Below are positions 9,266 through 20,763 of a DNA stretch of 64,000 nt, piece after piece; positions within the stretch are counted from its first letter, which is position 1, and each line of letters starts with the position of its first letter. The stretch spans positions 1-64,000 of the forward strand of contig JBAYSX010000015.1 of assembly GCA_041675905.1 (NCBI GenBank), in the 5' to 3' direction. The notes below the pieces were generated by a model, which saw only the letters and a list, made by a program, of their open reading frames with translations, searched no databases and had not been told where the DNA came from. A program made the translations under genes and the position numbers. This DNA comes from Sandaracinobacteroides sp041675905. GTDB lineage: Bacteria > Pseudomonadota > Alphaproteobacteria > Sphingomonadales > Sphingomonadaceae.

Positions 9266-9873
9266 TCGCGGGTATAAACGAATTTCGGCATGCTCCAGCC
9301 GAAACGCAGCGCCAGCATGCGAATGGACAGGCCGGTGATCATCGCCACCAGCATCACCGGATCATGATCGAAGCCGGCCTGCTGGCCGCCGACGTAGAGA
9401 ATGCCCGTGGCTACCGATACCGTGGCGTATAGTTCAGCTCGAAAGAGCAGCGGAATGGTGGTGCACAGCATGTCGCGCAGCACACCGCCGGCGCACCCGG
9501 TAATCATGCCAGACACGATGACGATGATGAACGGCATGTCCATGCTCTGCGCAACATTGCAGCCAACGACGGTGAACGTCACCAGACCAACCGCATCGAG
9601 CAACAGAAATAGCCGCTTGAAGCGGTGCATATAGCGCGCCAGCGGAATCGTCAGCAGCGCAGCCCCGCAGGTGAGCAGCAGATACCATGGGTGCGCCACC
9701 CAGGTAAGCGGATGGTGGCCGAGCAGCACATCGCGCACCGAACCGCCGCCGAGTGCTGTCACGCTTCCCAGCAGGCAGACACCCACCCAATCCATGCTGC
9801 GCCGCCCGGCAGCCAGCGCCGCTGTCATTGCCTCCACCACCAGACCAAGCAGAAACATCAGATGAAGCAGCAC
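9262..9873 (-). CDS. TRIC-like (UPF0126/YadS) membrane channel protein
   Basis: About 203 aa, almost entirely hydrophobic. It has two repeats of the UPF0126/trimeric intracellular cation channel fold: GSVTALGGGSVRDVLLGHHP in the first half and SGMITGCAGGVLRDMLCTTIP in the second, with the conserved GG.(V/L)RD pore signature in each. About seven membrane helices are expected. The GTG at 9873 is chosen because AAAGG lies 7 nt upstream; the longer frame to 9975 adds a basic, non-membrane leader. Prokaryotic homologues are K+-permeable or tied to glycine uptake; the role here is not known. Confidence 0.85.
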   Translation of the reverse strand: MLLHLMFLLGLVVEAMTAALAAGRRSMDWVGVCLLGSVTALGGGSVRDVLLGHHPLTWVAHPWYLLLTCGAALLTIPLARYMHRFKRLFLLLDAVGLVTFTVVGCNVAQSMDMPFIIVIVSGMITGCAGGVLRDMLCTTIPLLFRAELYATVSVATGILYVGGQQAGFDHDPVMLVAMITGLSIRMLALRFGWSMPKFVYTRD

Positions 9874-10039
9874 AGACGGGCCTTTCGACAGCGGGCGACC
9901 TGTTTTTCCTGAACGTGCACCGATGAAAAGGTCAACGGGCAAAGCCTGTTTCCGGCGCACGGCATCACCGGGCAATTGCTGAACGGACTTGACGCCCGGA
10001 GATTCGGTCGTCAGTTGAAGCCATCTGCCCGAAAGCTTT

Positions 10040-10528
10040 ATGATGAACGAGCCGCCCGAAAACCAGGAACCGCCCGATAGCCTGATCCCCTATGATGAAA
10101 TCGTGCAGGACAGTTTGCGCGGAGTCGTCAAGCGGGTGCTCGCCGATGTGGCGGCGAGCGGCGGCCTGCCGGGCGCGCACCATTTCTTCATCGCCTTCCG
10201 CACCCGCCATCCGGGGGTGGACATGCCCAAACATCTGCTCGAACGCTATCCCGATGAAATGACGGTAGTGATCCAGCACCGCTATTGGGATCTGGTGGTG
10301 GAGGACGACCATTTCGAGATTGGCCTGACGTTTAACCAGGTCCCGGCCAGGCTGATCATCCCATGGTCGGCGATCACCGGCTTCGTCGATCCGGCGGTCA
10401 ATTTTGCGCTGCAATTTGCGGTCAGCACGCCGGAACCGGAGGATGAACCGCCGCCGCCTCCGCCGCCGGTGGACGCAGGCGACAGCGGCTCGAATGTCGT
10501 GAGTTTCGATTTCAAGCGAAAGAAATAA
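10040..10528 (+). CDS. sspB: SspB-family ClpXP adaptor
   Basis: 162 aa. The N-terminal SspB fold (residues about 15-125) contains HHFFIAFRTRHPGV, MTVVIQHRYWDL and FEIGLTFNQVPARLIIPWSAITGFVDP, typical of alphaproteobacterial SspB. A flexible acidic and proline-rich linker (EPEDEPPPPPPPVD) leads to a short C-terminal tail (VVSFDFKRKK) resembling the XB motif that docks on ClpX. It delivers ssrA-tagged and other substrates to ClpXP. It starts ATGATG at 10040. fumC begins 1 bp after its stop, so the two are probably cotranscribed. Confidence 0.9.
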   Translation: MMNEPPENQEPPDSLIPYDEIVQDSLRGVVKRVLADVAASGGLPGAHHFFIAFRTRHPGVDMPKHLLERYPDEMTVVIQHRYWDLVVEDDHFEIGLTFNQVPARLIIPWSAITGFVDPAVNFALQFAVSTPEPEDEPPPPPPPVDAGDSGSNVVSFDFKRKK

Positions 10529-10529
10529 C

Positions 10530-11909
10530 ATGACCACCAGGATTGAAACGGACAGCTTCGGCGAGATCGAAGTGCCGGCAGACGCCTATTATGGCGCGCA
10601 AACCGCGCGCTCGATCATCAACTTCCCCGTTGGCACCGAACGCATGCCGCTGCCGGTGATTCACGCGCTGGCGCGGGTGAAGCAGGCGACCGCAATTCTG
10701 CACAAGGCCGCCGGGCGCATCCCTGCCGACAAGGCCGACGCGATCATCGCCGCCGCTGACGAGGTGGCGACAGGCAAGCATGATGGCGAATTCCCGCTGG
10801 TGGTGTGGCAAACCGGCTCTGGCACGCAATCCAATATGAACACCAACGAGGTGATAGCCGGGCGTGCCAATGAAATGCTGACAGGCACGCGCGGCGGCAA
10901 ATCGCCGGTGCACCCCAATGATGACGTCAATCGCGGCATGTCGTCGAACGACAGCTTTCCCACCGCCATCCATATCGCGGCAGTTCTGGAAGTGCGACAG
11001 CGGCTGCTTCCGGCGCTGGCGCGGCTGCAGGCGGCTTTCGCCGCCAAGCAGCAGGAATGGAAAGATCTGGTGAAGATCGGCCGTACCCATTTGCAGGATG
11101 CGACGCCGGTGACGCTGGGCCAGGAATTCAGTGGCTACGCGCAGCAGATGACCGATGGCATCGCCCGCATCGAAGGCGTGCTGCCGCGCCTGCGTCGGCT
11201 GGCCCAGGGCGGCACTGCGGTCGGCACCGGTCTGAATGCGCCGGAAAATTTTGGTCCCGATATCGCTGCCGAATTGACGAAACTTACCGGAGAGGAATTC
11301 GTTACCGCGCCCAACAAGTTCGAGGCGCTGGCGTCGAACGATACGCTGATCGAACTTTCAGGCGCGCTGAATGTGGTGGCGGCGTCACTGTCGAAGATCG
11401 CCAATGATCTGCGTTTGCTGGCCTCCGGCCCGCGTTCCGGCTTTGGCGAGATCAACCTGCCGGAAAATGAGCCGGGCAGCTCGATCATGCCGGGCAAGGT
11501 CAACCCGACCCAGTGCGAAATGGTGACGATGGTTGCCACCCGCGTGTTCGGCAACAATGTCACGGTGACGATGGCGGGCGCACAGGGGCATCTCGAACTC
11601 AACGTGATGAAGCCGGCGATCGCCGATGCTGTGTTGCAATCGGTACGGCTGCTCGCCGACGCTGCCGACAGTTTCCGCGAACGCGCCGTGGAAGGGGCGA
11701 CCGCCAACCCGGAGCGCCTTAAGGAATTGCTCGAACGCTCGCTGATGCTGGTAACGGCGCTGGTGCCGGAAATCGGCTATGACAAATCCGCCGAAATCGC
11801 CAAGACCGCGCACAAGAAGGGCCTGACCCTGCTCGAAGCCGGTCTGGAGCTGGGTTATGTGACGGAAGAGCAGTTCCGCCGGCTGATCCGACCGGAACTG
11901 ATGGTTTGA
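10530..11909 (+). CDS. fumC: Class II fumarate hydratase
   Basis: Iron-independent fumarase, fumarate + H2O to L-malate in the TCA cycle, a homotetramer. At 459 aa it has the superfamily signature GSSIMPGKVNPTQCEM (nt about 11478-11525) with the catalytic Ser loop. Conserved neighbours include GSGTQSNMNTNEVIAGRA, HPNDDVNRGMSSNDSFPTA and RTHLQDATPVTLGQEFSGY. It starts 1 bp after sspB and its stop overlaps the presumed TTG start of gmk. Other TCA-cycle genes in the window (icd, acnA) are more than 20 kb away. Confidence 0.96.
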   Translation: MTTRIETDSFGEIEVPADAYYGAQTARSIINFPVGTERMPLPVIHALARVKQATAILHKAAGRIPADKADAIIAAADEVATGKHDGEFPLVVWQTGSGTQSNMNTNEVIAGRANEMLTGTRGGKSPVHPNDDVNRGMSSNDSFPTAIHIAAVLEVRQRLLPALARLQAAFAAKQQEWKDLVKIGRTHLQDATPVTLGQEFSGYAQQMTDGIARIEGVLPRLRRLAQGGTAVGTGLNAPENFGPDIAAELTKLTGEEFVTAPNKFEALASNDTLIELSGALNVVAASLSKIANDLRLLASGPRSGFGEINLPENEPGSSIMPGKVNPTQCEMVTMVATRVFGNNVTVTMAGAQGHLELNVMKPAIADAVLQSVRLLADAADSFRERAVEGATANPERLKELLERSLMLVTALVPEIGYDKSAEIAKTAHKKGLTLLEAGLELGYVTEEQFRRLIRPELMV

Positions 11910-12565
11910 CCTCGCCGGCCGGTCAGCGCCGTGGCCTGATGCTGGTTTTGTCCTCACCTTCGGGTGCGGGCAAGACCACCATGTCAAAGCGCCTGCTGGC
12001 TTCGGATCAGCATATCAGCCTGTCCGTCAGCGCCACCACCCGCCCGCCGCGCGCCGGCGAGGTGGATGGGCGCGATTATCATTTTGTATCGCCTGAAGCC
12101 TTTGACGATCTGATTTCCGGCAATCATCTGCTGGAATGGGCGCATGTGTTCAACAACCGCTACGGCACGCCGCGCGCGCCCGTCGATGCGGCGCTGAAGC
12201 AGGGCAGCGATGTGCTGTTCGACATCGACTGGCAGGGCACGCAGCAACTGCGCGAATCGGCCCGTGGCGCCGATCTGGTGTCGGTCTTCCTGTTGCCCCC
12301 CTCGATGGGCGAACTCCACCGCCGCCTGCAGGCCCGCGCCGCCGACAGCGCCGAAGTGATCGCCACCCGCATGGCCCGCGCCGCCGATGAAATCAGCCAC
12401 TGGGCGGAATATGATTATGTGCTGCTGAACGACGATCTGGATCGCTGCCAGGCAGAAATCCGCGCCATTTTGACCAGCGAGCGCCTGAAGCGCACAAGGC
12501 AGGTGGGCGTTGCGGCCTTTGTACGGAATTTGCTGGCGGGGGAACAATCCGGCCCGTCAGCCTGA
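11906..12565 (+). CDS. gmk: Guanylate kinase
   Basis: ATP-dependent phosphorylation of GMP to GDP. 219 aa: P-loop SSPSGAGKTT near residue 17, GMP-binding SATTRPPRAGEVDGRDYHFVS, and the LID/core segments FDIDWQGTQQL and DYVLLNDDLD. The start is TTG at 11906 in TTGA overlapping the fumC stop; it keeps the RRGLMLV leader typical of alphaproteobacterial Gmk. The ATG at 11939 would begin directly at the first strand and is the alternative. The overlap suggests translational coupling with fumC. Confidence 0.92.
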   Translation: MTSPAGQRRGLMLVLSSPSGAGKTTMSKRLLASDQHISLSVSATTRPPRAGEVDGRDYHFVSPEAFDDLISGNHLLEWAHVFNNRYGTPRAPVDAALKQGSDVLFDIDWQGTQQLRESARGADLVSVFLLPPSMGELHRRLQARAADSAEVIATRMARAADEISHWAEYDYVLLNDDLDRCQAEIRAILTSERLKRTRQVGVAAFVRNLLAGEQSGPSA

Positions 12566-12569
12566 CAGC

Positions 12570-13481
12570 TTATTCTTCGGAAAAAAAATCTTCGTCGAGC
12601 CGCTTGAACTCGATTTTGCGGCTTACGCGGACACCAACACCGTGCTCGATCATCAGGTCTGTCAGACGTTCGCCGTCGATCAGGATGACACGCTGTGCGA
12701 GATGTTTGACGTAGTCGCAGGCGTGATTGCTGAAGGTTGAGGTTGTAACGAAAACGCCTTTCGTCGCGCCATGGCCAACCCGGCTGCCGACGAAAGCTTG
12801 CACTTCAGGGCGCCCGACGCTGTTGTTCGAATAGCGCTTCGCCTGTACATAAACCCGGTCCAGTCCCAGCCGATCTTCGTTAATAACTCCGTCCACGCCA
12901 CCGTCCCCGGAGCGACCAAGTTGTGTTGCGGCATTTTTATGCGATCCGCCATAGCCCATGGCAATGAGCAGATCAACAATCAGTTGTTCAAAGAAAACCG
13001 GACTATTCTGGACAATGCGTTCCAGTAATTCCGACTGTAAGGCTGACTGTACGGCTTTATAGGCTAACTCTATCTGCTCTTCGGGTGTAGCCGGGTTGGG
13101 CTCGGCGATGGCTGCTTCCAGTTCGTCATTGTTCCGAGGCTCTTGACCGGCATGGAACAAACGGAAGGATTCATATGCCTTCAGTTCTTTTACCCCAATC
13201 TGTGCAGGGTTAGACGCCAGCAGCGTCAGCCCGGCATCAGTGGCGACAAAGTGACCACGCTTTGTTGATGCAACCAGGCCCGCCTTGGACATATAAAATT
13301 TCGCCCAGTGTATGCGATTGTGGAGCACACGTTGCCGCCCACTCGGCAGGTATTCTTCCCGCTCTTCCGGAGTCAGCCCAAATTCATCAGCAAGCGGTTC
13401 GACAAGGTCGACAACTCGTTGCTCACCGGTAGCCGCGATCCGTAACACGGGCAGCATCAATGTCTGATAGTCCGGGATCAC
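12570..13481 (-). CDS. mrr: Mrr-type restriction endonuclease
   Basis: 303 aa with the architecture of E. coli Mrr, a type IV enzyme that cuts modified DNA. An N-terminal winged-helix Mrr_N domain (about residues 1-95: LMLPVLRIAATG, NRIHWAKFYMSKAGLV, GHFVATDAG) is followed by a PD-(D/E)XK catalytic domain: FFEQLIVDLLIAMGYGG, GRSGDGGVDGVINED (catalytic Asp) and VYVQAKRY (QxK). It is convergent with gmk, with only 4 bp between stop codons, and stands alone with no methylase or specificity gene, as expected for type IV restriction. Wedged between housekeeping genes, it looks like an acquired single-gene defence insertion (inference). Confidence 0.88.
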   Translation of the reverse strand: MIPDYQTLMLPVLRIAATGEQRVVDLVEPLADEFGLTPEEREEYLPSGRQRVLHNRIHWAKFYMSKAGLVASTKRGHFVATDAGLTLLASNPAQIGVKELKAYESFRLFHAGQEPRNNDELEAAIAEPNPATPEEQIELAYKAVQSALQSELLERIVQNSPVFFEQLIVDLLIAMGYGGSHKNAATQLGRSGDGGVDGVINEDRLGLDRVYVQAKRYSNNSVGRPEVQAFVGSRVGHGATKGVFVTTSTFSNHACDYVKHLAQRVILIDGERLTDLMIEHGVGVRVSRKIEFKRLDEDFFSEE

Positions 13482-13639
13482 GGCTTGTGTTCACCTCTCG
13501 AAGAGAATGGGAAGACCAACGGGTTCCCGAATAAGTGGGGGAGGGTGTTTCGCTATTCCTGGTGCGCCGTGACAACTTCTGACTTTTCACGAGGTTTTCA
13601 TTCACTGCCGTGAAGCCGCCTTCGATCGACCTGCACGGC

Positions 13640-14008
13640 CTATCCCGACGGCTGGTTATGTGCGGCAAAGGTAACCACCCACTCCGCTTCCTTGAAGCCC
13701 ATCAACAGCCCACCTGGATATTCGATGATGGGGCGTTTGATCATCGAAGGCTGGTCCACCATCAGCGCCACGGCCTTGCTTTCATCAAGATCGGCTTTTT
13801 GGGCCGGGTCCAGCTTACGCCAGGTGGTGCCGGCCTTGTTCAGCACCTTGTCGAGGCCGGCTTTCCCGATCCAGCCGGTGATGCGGTCGGCGTCCGCACC
13901 CTGTTTCTTGTAATCGTGGAAATTATACGGAATTTCCCGTGCCGCGAGCCACGCGCGCGCCTTTTTCACCGTGTCACAATTCGGAATTCCGTATAGCGTG
14001 ACGGTCAA
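13640..14008 (-). CDS. ArsC/Spx/YffB-family protein
   Basis: 122-aa thioredoxin-fold protein: YGIPNCDTVKKARAWL near the N-terminus with a single active-site Cys11, IPYNFHDYKKQG, and RPIIEYPGGLLMGF near the C-terminus. This is the YffB/Spx-like branch of the ArsC family. It lacks the neighbours of an arsenic operon, so a glutathione-dependent thiol reductase is more likely than arsenate reductase. It lies 24 bp after atpC on the same strand and may be read through from the ATP synthase operon. Confidence 0.82.
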   Translation of the reverse strand: MTVTLYGIPNCDTVKKARAWLAAREIPYNFHDYKKQGADADRITGWIGKAGLDKVLNKAGTTWRKLDPAQKADLDESKAVALMVDQPSMIKRPIIEYPGGLLMGFKEAEWVVTFAAHNQPSG

Positions 14009-14032
14009 GACGCGCTCCGTTTCCTGCCGGGA

Positions 14033-14308
14033 TTAGTGCGTGGTGACGGGTTCCGCCTTTTCGGCGAGGATCGTCAGGCCCTTTTCATTCACCTCCGCGA
14101 ATCCGCCTTCGATGCGGATGCGTTCCGGCTGTGAATCCGCCGTAGCATATACGGAGATTTCACCCGGTCGGATGGTGGACATGAAGGGGGCGTGTCCGGC
14201 GAGGACACCGAAGTCGCCCTCCGTGCCGGGCACCACGACCATATGGACGGGGCCGGAACGGAGCAGCGTTTCGGGCGTCACCAGCTCGAAATGGAGCAGG
14301 GCGGCCAT
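14033..14308 (-). CDS. atpC: F1 ATP synthase epsilon subunit (short form)
   Basis: 91 aa, covering the N-terminal beta-sandwich only: LHFELVTPETLLRSGPVHMVVVPGTEGDFGVLAGHAPFMSTIRPGEISV. The C-terminal two-helix domain that inhibits ATP hydrolysis in many bacteria (about 45 further residues) is absent; the frame ends cleanly with a stop, so this is a short form, not a frameshift. Short epsilon subunits occur in alphaproteobacteria, where the zeta protein can take over inhibition. It is the last gene of atpHAGDC, 3 bp after atpD. Confidence 0.9.
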   Translation of the reverse strand: MAALLHFELVTPETLLRSGPVHMVVVPGTEGDFGVLAGHAPFMSTIRPGEISVYATADSQPERIRIEGGFAEVNEKGLTILAEKAEPVTTH

Positions 14309-14311
14309 GGA

Positions 14312-15763
<1,452 letters not shown>

Positions 15764-15773
15764 CTGTGTCCTC

Positions 15774-16655
15774 CTAGAGCGCTTCTGCGCCCGAGATGAT
15801 CTCGATCAGTTCCTTGGTGATCGCGGCCTGACGCGTACGGTTGTACGTCAGTGTCAGACGGTTGATCATGTCGCCGGCGTTACGGGTCGCATTGTCCATC
15901 GCCGTCATCTGCGCGCCATAGAAGCCGGCGTTGCTTTCCAGCATCGCGCTGAAGATTTGCACCGCAATGTTGCGCGGCAGCAGTTCATTGAGAATCGCTT
16001 CCTCGCCGGGCTCATATTCCACCACCGCGCCGGCGGACGTGTTCGCTTCGGGGCTGTCGGGAATAGCGGTCGGGATCAGTTGCCGGCCTGTAGGCGTCTG
16101 CACCAGCGGCGACTGGAATTCGGAATAAAACAGGGTCGCCACGTCGAATTCGCCACGAGCGTAGCGGGCGATCAGATCGGTGGCGAGATCATGCGCTTCG
16201 GCGAAACCAATGACCTTGACCGCCGAAAGATCGACGGACGCGACGATGGAATCCTTGTTGGTCCGCAGAAATTGGGCCCGGCCTTTTTTGCCGACGAGCA
16301 GCAATTTCACCGTCTTGCCCATGCCTTCGAGTTCGATCAGCCGACGGCGCGCCGCGCGCACGACATTGGTGTTGAAACCACCGCACAGCCCGCGTTCCGC
16401 CGTCAGCACGACCAGCAAATGCACCTGATCCCGCCCGGTTCCCGCGAGCAGCGGCGAAGTGCCGGGGCCGGCCTGAACGCGTGCGCCGAGATTGGCCAGC
16501 ACTGCTTCCATACGCGACGCATAGGGGCGGGCCGCGATGGCCCGTTCCTGTGCGCGGCGCAGCTTGGCGGCGGCCACCATCTTCATCGCCCGCGTAATCT
16601 TCTGGGTCGATTTGACCGAAGAGATGCGGACTTTCAGATCCTTGAGCGAAGCCAT
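15774..16655 (-). CDS. atpG: F1 ATP synthase gamma subunit
   Basis: Central rotor shaft of F1, 293 aa. The N-terminal helix MASLKDLKVRISSVKSTQKITRAMKMVAAAKLRRA and the C-terminal helix block QMTAMDNATRNAGDMINRLTLTYNRTRQAAITKELIEIISGAEAL form the coiled-coil axle. The Rossmann-like middle contains ERGLCGGFNTNVVR. It lies between atpA (13 bp) and atpD (10 bp) in the operon. Confidence 0.97.
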   Translation of the reverse strand: MASLKDLKVRISSVKSTQKITRAMKMVAAAKLRRAQERAIAARPYASRMEAVLANLGARVQAGPGTSPLLAGTGRDQVHLLVVLTAERGLCGGFNTNVVRAARRRLIELEGMGKTVKLLLVGKKGRAQFLRTNKDSIVASVDLSAVKVIGFAEAHDLATDLIARYARGEFDVATLFYSEFQSPLVQTPTGRQLIPTAIPDSPEANTSAGAVVEYEPGEEAILNELLPRNIAVQIFSAMLESNAGFYGAQMTAMDNATRNAGDMINRLTLTYNRTRQAAITKELIEIISGAEAL

Positions 16656-16668
16656 CGATAAGGCCCGT

Positions 16669-18198
<1,530 letters not shown>

Positions 18199-18201
18199 TT
18201 C

Positions 18202-18765
18202 CTATAGGCCTTTCATCTGCTGACCCAGCCGTTCGAGGCGGGTCCGGACGCTTGAGTCGATTTGTTCGGAGCCGATGCGCACCACCAGCCCGCCGAGGAG
18301 ATCGGGGTTGACCGTGACATTGGCGATAATGTTGCGCCCAGTGCGCGTTTTCAGCTTCGCTTCCAATGCGGCGATTTGATCCGCCGATAGCGGCGTGGCG
18401 CTGGCGACTTCGGCAACCGTGGTGCCGCGATGGGCACTGACCAGGCTGCCGAACTGCCGGATAATGGCGGAAAGTTCCGCCAGACGCCCGTTCTGCGCCA
18501 GCACACCGAGAAAATTGTGGATCAATTGCGGAAGGCCGAGTTCTGTAGCCACGGCGGTGATCGCGGCGGTGGCCGCTTCCCGACCGATATCCGGCGCAAC
18601 CGTCAGATGCCGCAGTTCGCTGCTGACGGCGAGCGCTTCCCGCAGTTTTTCCAGCGCGTTGGCGGTTTCGTCCAGCGATTTCGATTCGAGGGCAAGATCA
18701 AACAGGGCTGTGGCGTAACGCCCGGGCAGCCCCGCCGCCATTACCGAAATCGCAGAATCCGTCAC
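18202..18765 (-). CDS. atpH: F1 ATP synthase delta subunit
   Basis: Peripheral-stalk subunit joining F1 to b/b', 187 aa. The N-terminal six-helix domain (GLPGRYATALFDLALE) and C-terminal signature LLGGLVVRIGSEQIDSSVRTRLERLGQQM are typical. Start: GTG at 18765, with the ATG at 18741 (MAAGLPGRYA) as an alternative; neither has a strong Shine-Dalgarno. It is first gene of the atp operon; the 233-bp region upstream (18766-18998) should hold the operon promoter, but I see no confident -35/-10 pair in it. Confidence 0.95.
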   Translation of the reverse strand: MTDSAISVMAAGLPGRYATALFDLALESKSLDETANALEKLREALAVSSELRHLTVAPDIGREAATAAITAVATELGLPQLIHNFLGVLAQNGRLAELSAIIRQFGSLVSAHRGTTVAEVASATPLSADQIAALEAKLKTRTGRNIIANVTVNPDLLGGLVVRIGSEQIDSSVRTRLERLGQQMKGL

Positions 18766-18991
18766 GTCTGCTGACTGCCTTCATGCTTGCGCCGGAGGAT
18801 TCCGGCCGGGTTGGTCTTTCATTCCGCATGGCACCCGGCCGCCAGGGTGCGGCGTGGGGCTGGGCGGAGGAGTTCGTACCGATGGGAGGAGCGCGGAGTA
18901 CAAACTACCCTCGGCTGCCCCCGATCGTCTGACGCGGGGCTCTAGCATGGGTGTTTCCGCGTCGCAAGCGCCATGGCGACAGCTTTGTGAC

Positions 18992-19010
18992 GATCAGGCT
19001 AAACCTGATC
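18992..19010 (-). terminator. Hairpin over the Smr gene stop codon
   Basis: 7-bp perfect stem GATCAGG (18992-18998) and CCTGATC (19004-19010) with a 5-nt loop that contains the TAG stop of the Smr gene. There is no T-run after it, so intrinsic termination is uncertain; it may only mark or stabilise the transcript end. Confidence 0.35.
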
Positions 19011-19595
19011 CCGGCGGCGTTTCAGGATGATATAGACAGCGCCCGCGCCCCCGTGGCGCGGATGGGCGCGACGGACTGCGGCAATTCGCGCCGATAGAAT
19101 CTCTTCCCCCAGCCAGCGGGGGAGTTCGGCCCGGATCGCGCCGCGTCGCCGGGCCGCATCGCCGCCGAGGCCAGGCATCAGATCGACGGGTGCAGGGCCG
19201 GGCCTTCCGCCCTTGCCGGTAATCACCAGAAGGACGCGCGCGCCATGCGCTTCGGCTGCCAGGACGCGCCGGTAAAGCAGATGGCGCGCGGCCTCGACTG
19301 TGTGGCCGTGCAGGTCGATCACATGGTCCGGCACGATGCGCCCGCTGGTCAGGCGGCGATCCCAGCTGGCGTCGAGCGTTTCGGTGATGGCGTGCGCCCG
19401 GACGGGTGCGGCGGCTGCGATGACAGGGGAAGCTGCAACAAACTTGCGCGGTCCGGCATTGCTGCGGGGTGGCGGGGCAGGCGCGGCGAGCGGCGCGGGG
19501 ACGGGTGACGGCGGGGCTTTCGGGTGGAGCGGCGTTACCGTGGCGGCCACCTTTGCCCATAGTGCCCATTCGTCCGCGTCCAGTTTCCGGCTCAT
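18999..19595 (-). CDS. Smr-domain protein
   Basis: About 198 aa. The ATG at 19595 (MSRKLDADEWALWAK) overlaps the mltA stop as ATGA; the longer frame to 19982 only runs antisense-like Arg-rich sequence through mltA. After a Pro/Ala-rich linker the Smr domain begins: DHVIDLHGHTVEAARHLLYRRVL, ARVLLVITGKGG, and the end AVRRAHPRHGGAGAVYIILKRRR. Stand-alone Smr proteins are putative nucleases or RNA/DNA-binding proteins. Translational coupling to mltA is conserved in alphaproteobacteria, but a shared function is not established. Confidence 0.85.
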   Translation of the reverse strand: MSRKLDADEWALWAKVAATVTPLHPKAPPSPVPAPLAAPAPPPRSNAGPRKFVAASPVIAAAAPVRAHAITETLDASWDRRLTSGRIVPDHVIDLHGHTVEAARHLLYRRVLAAEAHGARVLLVITGKGGRPGPAPVDLMPGLGGDAARRRGAIRAELPRWLGEEILSARIAAVRRAHPRHGGAGAVYIILKRRRDQV

Positions 19596-20737
19596 GGCTC
19601 CTGTCCAGAGAGGCGCTCTGCCGCGAGGCGCGGTAACAGCACGGTCAGGTTCACCGGAGCTGCCAATGCGCCAGCGATGCGCGCGGCGCGGTCGCCATGA
19701 CCCCAGAAGATATCGATGCGGTTCGCGCCCCGGATCGCGCCGCCGGTATCCGCCGCGACCAGCAGGCGACGCCAGGGCTGTCCTTCGACCTCGAGCGTGG
19801 CGAACAGCGGCGCGCCTGGCGGGATGCGCGCAAGATCGACGGCGGCGTTCGCCTCCGCAATCAGCGGCACGCCGAGGGCGCCAATCGGGCCATCCTTGCT
19901 GTCGGGGAGGCGGCGGAAGAAAATCCAGGAGGCATTTTCGCGCATCAACGCCCGGCCTTCCGCTGGATTCTCCGCGAGCCATGCGCGGATTTCGGCCATG
20001 CCAGCCTTTTCCAACTGGCCGCGCTCGCGCAGCAGTCGGCCTATCGCGGTATAGGGATGGCCATTCTGCCCTGCGTAACCGATGCGCCAGAGCTGTCCAT
20101 CACCGAGACGCAAGCGGCCCGATCCCTGAATTTGCAGGAAAAACAGATCGACGGGATCGTTGGCCCACGCCAGCTCCAGGTGTCGCCCGGCCAGTACGCC
20201 ATTTTCGATTTCCGCACGGCTGTAATAGGGAATGAGGGTCTTGCCGTCGAACCGGCCCCTTATGCGCCGCCCTGCCAGATCGGCGGCAAAGGCGCCGAGA
20301 TCTATGTCGAGAAGGTCGGGCGGCAGCCGGTAAATGGCCTGACCGCCGGGTACGGGGGTCAGGCTGCCCGTGATTTCGGGTTCGAAATAGCCGGTGGCAA
20401 GCCCTTTGCCATCCCCCAGACGCACGGCGATAAAATGCCGGTCGAAAAATTCTGACGTTGGCGTTTGAGTGTCGGCGCAGGCGGCTTGCCAGTCGGCCGG
20501 AACGGTCAGGCCGGAACGATCCTGGCGCCGCGCAATCGCCGGACAGGCGCGGCAGAAAGCCTCATGCGCGTCGGCAGTGGGCGCGAAGCCCGGAAGGGTG
20601 GCGGGCGGGCCGATAACGCGCGCCGCCACCGGTGCGGGTTCGACGTGCGGCGCAGGCCCGACCGACGGCGGCGTGGCAGCGCAGCCGGCGAGCGTCAATG
20701 CGATGGTCAGCGCCCATCCCCGAGCCGTAATCCGCAT
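19592..20737 (-). CDS. mltA: Membrane-bound lytic murein transglycosylase A
   Basis: Outer-membrane lipoprotein that cleaves peptidoglycan to 1,6-anhydromuropeptides. 381 aa: lipobox LTLAGC at the end of the signal peptide, MltA domain with ATGYFEPEITGS and GRFDGKTLIPYYSRAEIENG, FLQIQGSGRLRLGDG, and a C-terminal 3D domain (VAADTGGAIRGANRIDIFWG) carrying the catalytic Asp. It overlaps the Smr gene by 4 bp and follows the Tim44-like gene by 26 bp, probably one operon. Confidence 0.92.
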   Translation of the reverse strand: MRITARGWALTIALTLAGCAATPPSVGPAPHVEPAPVAARVIGPPATLPGFAPTADAHEAFCRACPAIARRQDRSGLTVPADWQAACADTQTPTSEFFDRHFIAVRLGDGKGLATGYFEPEITGSLTPVPGGQAIYRLPPDLLDIDLGAFAADLAGRRIRGRFDGKTLIPYYSRAEIENGVLAGRHLELAWANDPVDLFFLQIQGSGRLRLGDGQLWRIGYAGQNGHPYTAIGRLLRERGQLEKAGMAEIRAWLAENPAEGRALMRENASWIFFRRLPDSKDGPIGALGVPLIAEANAAVDLARIPPGAPLFATLEVEGQPWRRLLVAADTGGAIRGANRIDIFWGHGDRAARIAGALAAPVNLTVLLPRLAAERLSGQEP

Positions 20738-20763
20738 CCCGAACCGTCGTCAGATCTGCGGCC

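Noticed and set aside
13482..13639. Possible small gene between mrr and the ArsC-like gene
   Set aside because: The 81-codon minus-strand frame overlaps the mrr start and has no ribosome site or motif; the gap most likely holds the mrr promoter.
19596..19982. N-terminal extension of the Smr gene
   Set aside because: The extension runs Arg-rich through the mltA coding region, while ATG 19595 overlaps the mltA stop as ATGA, a typical coupled start.
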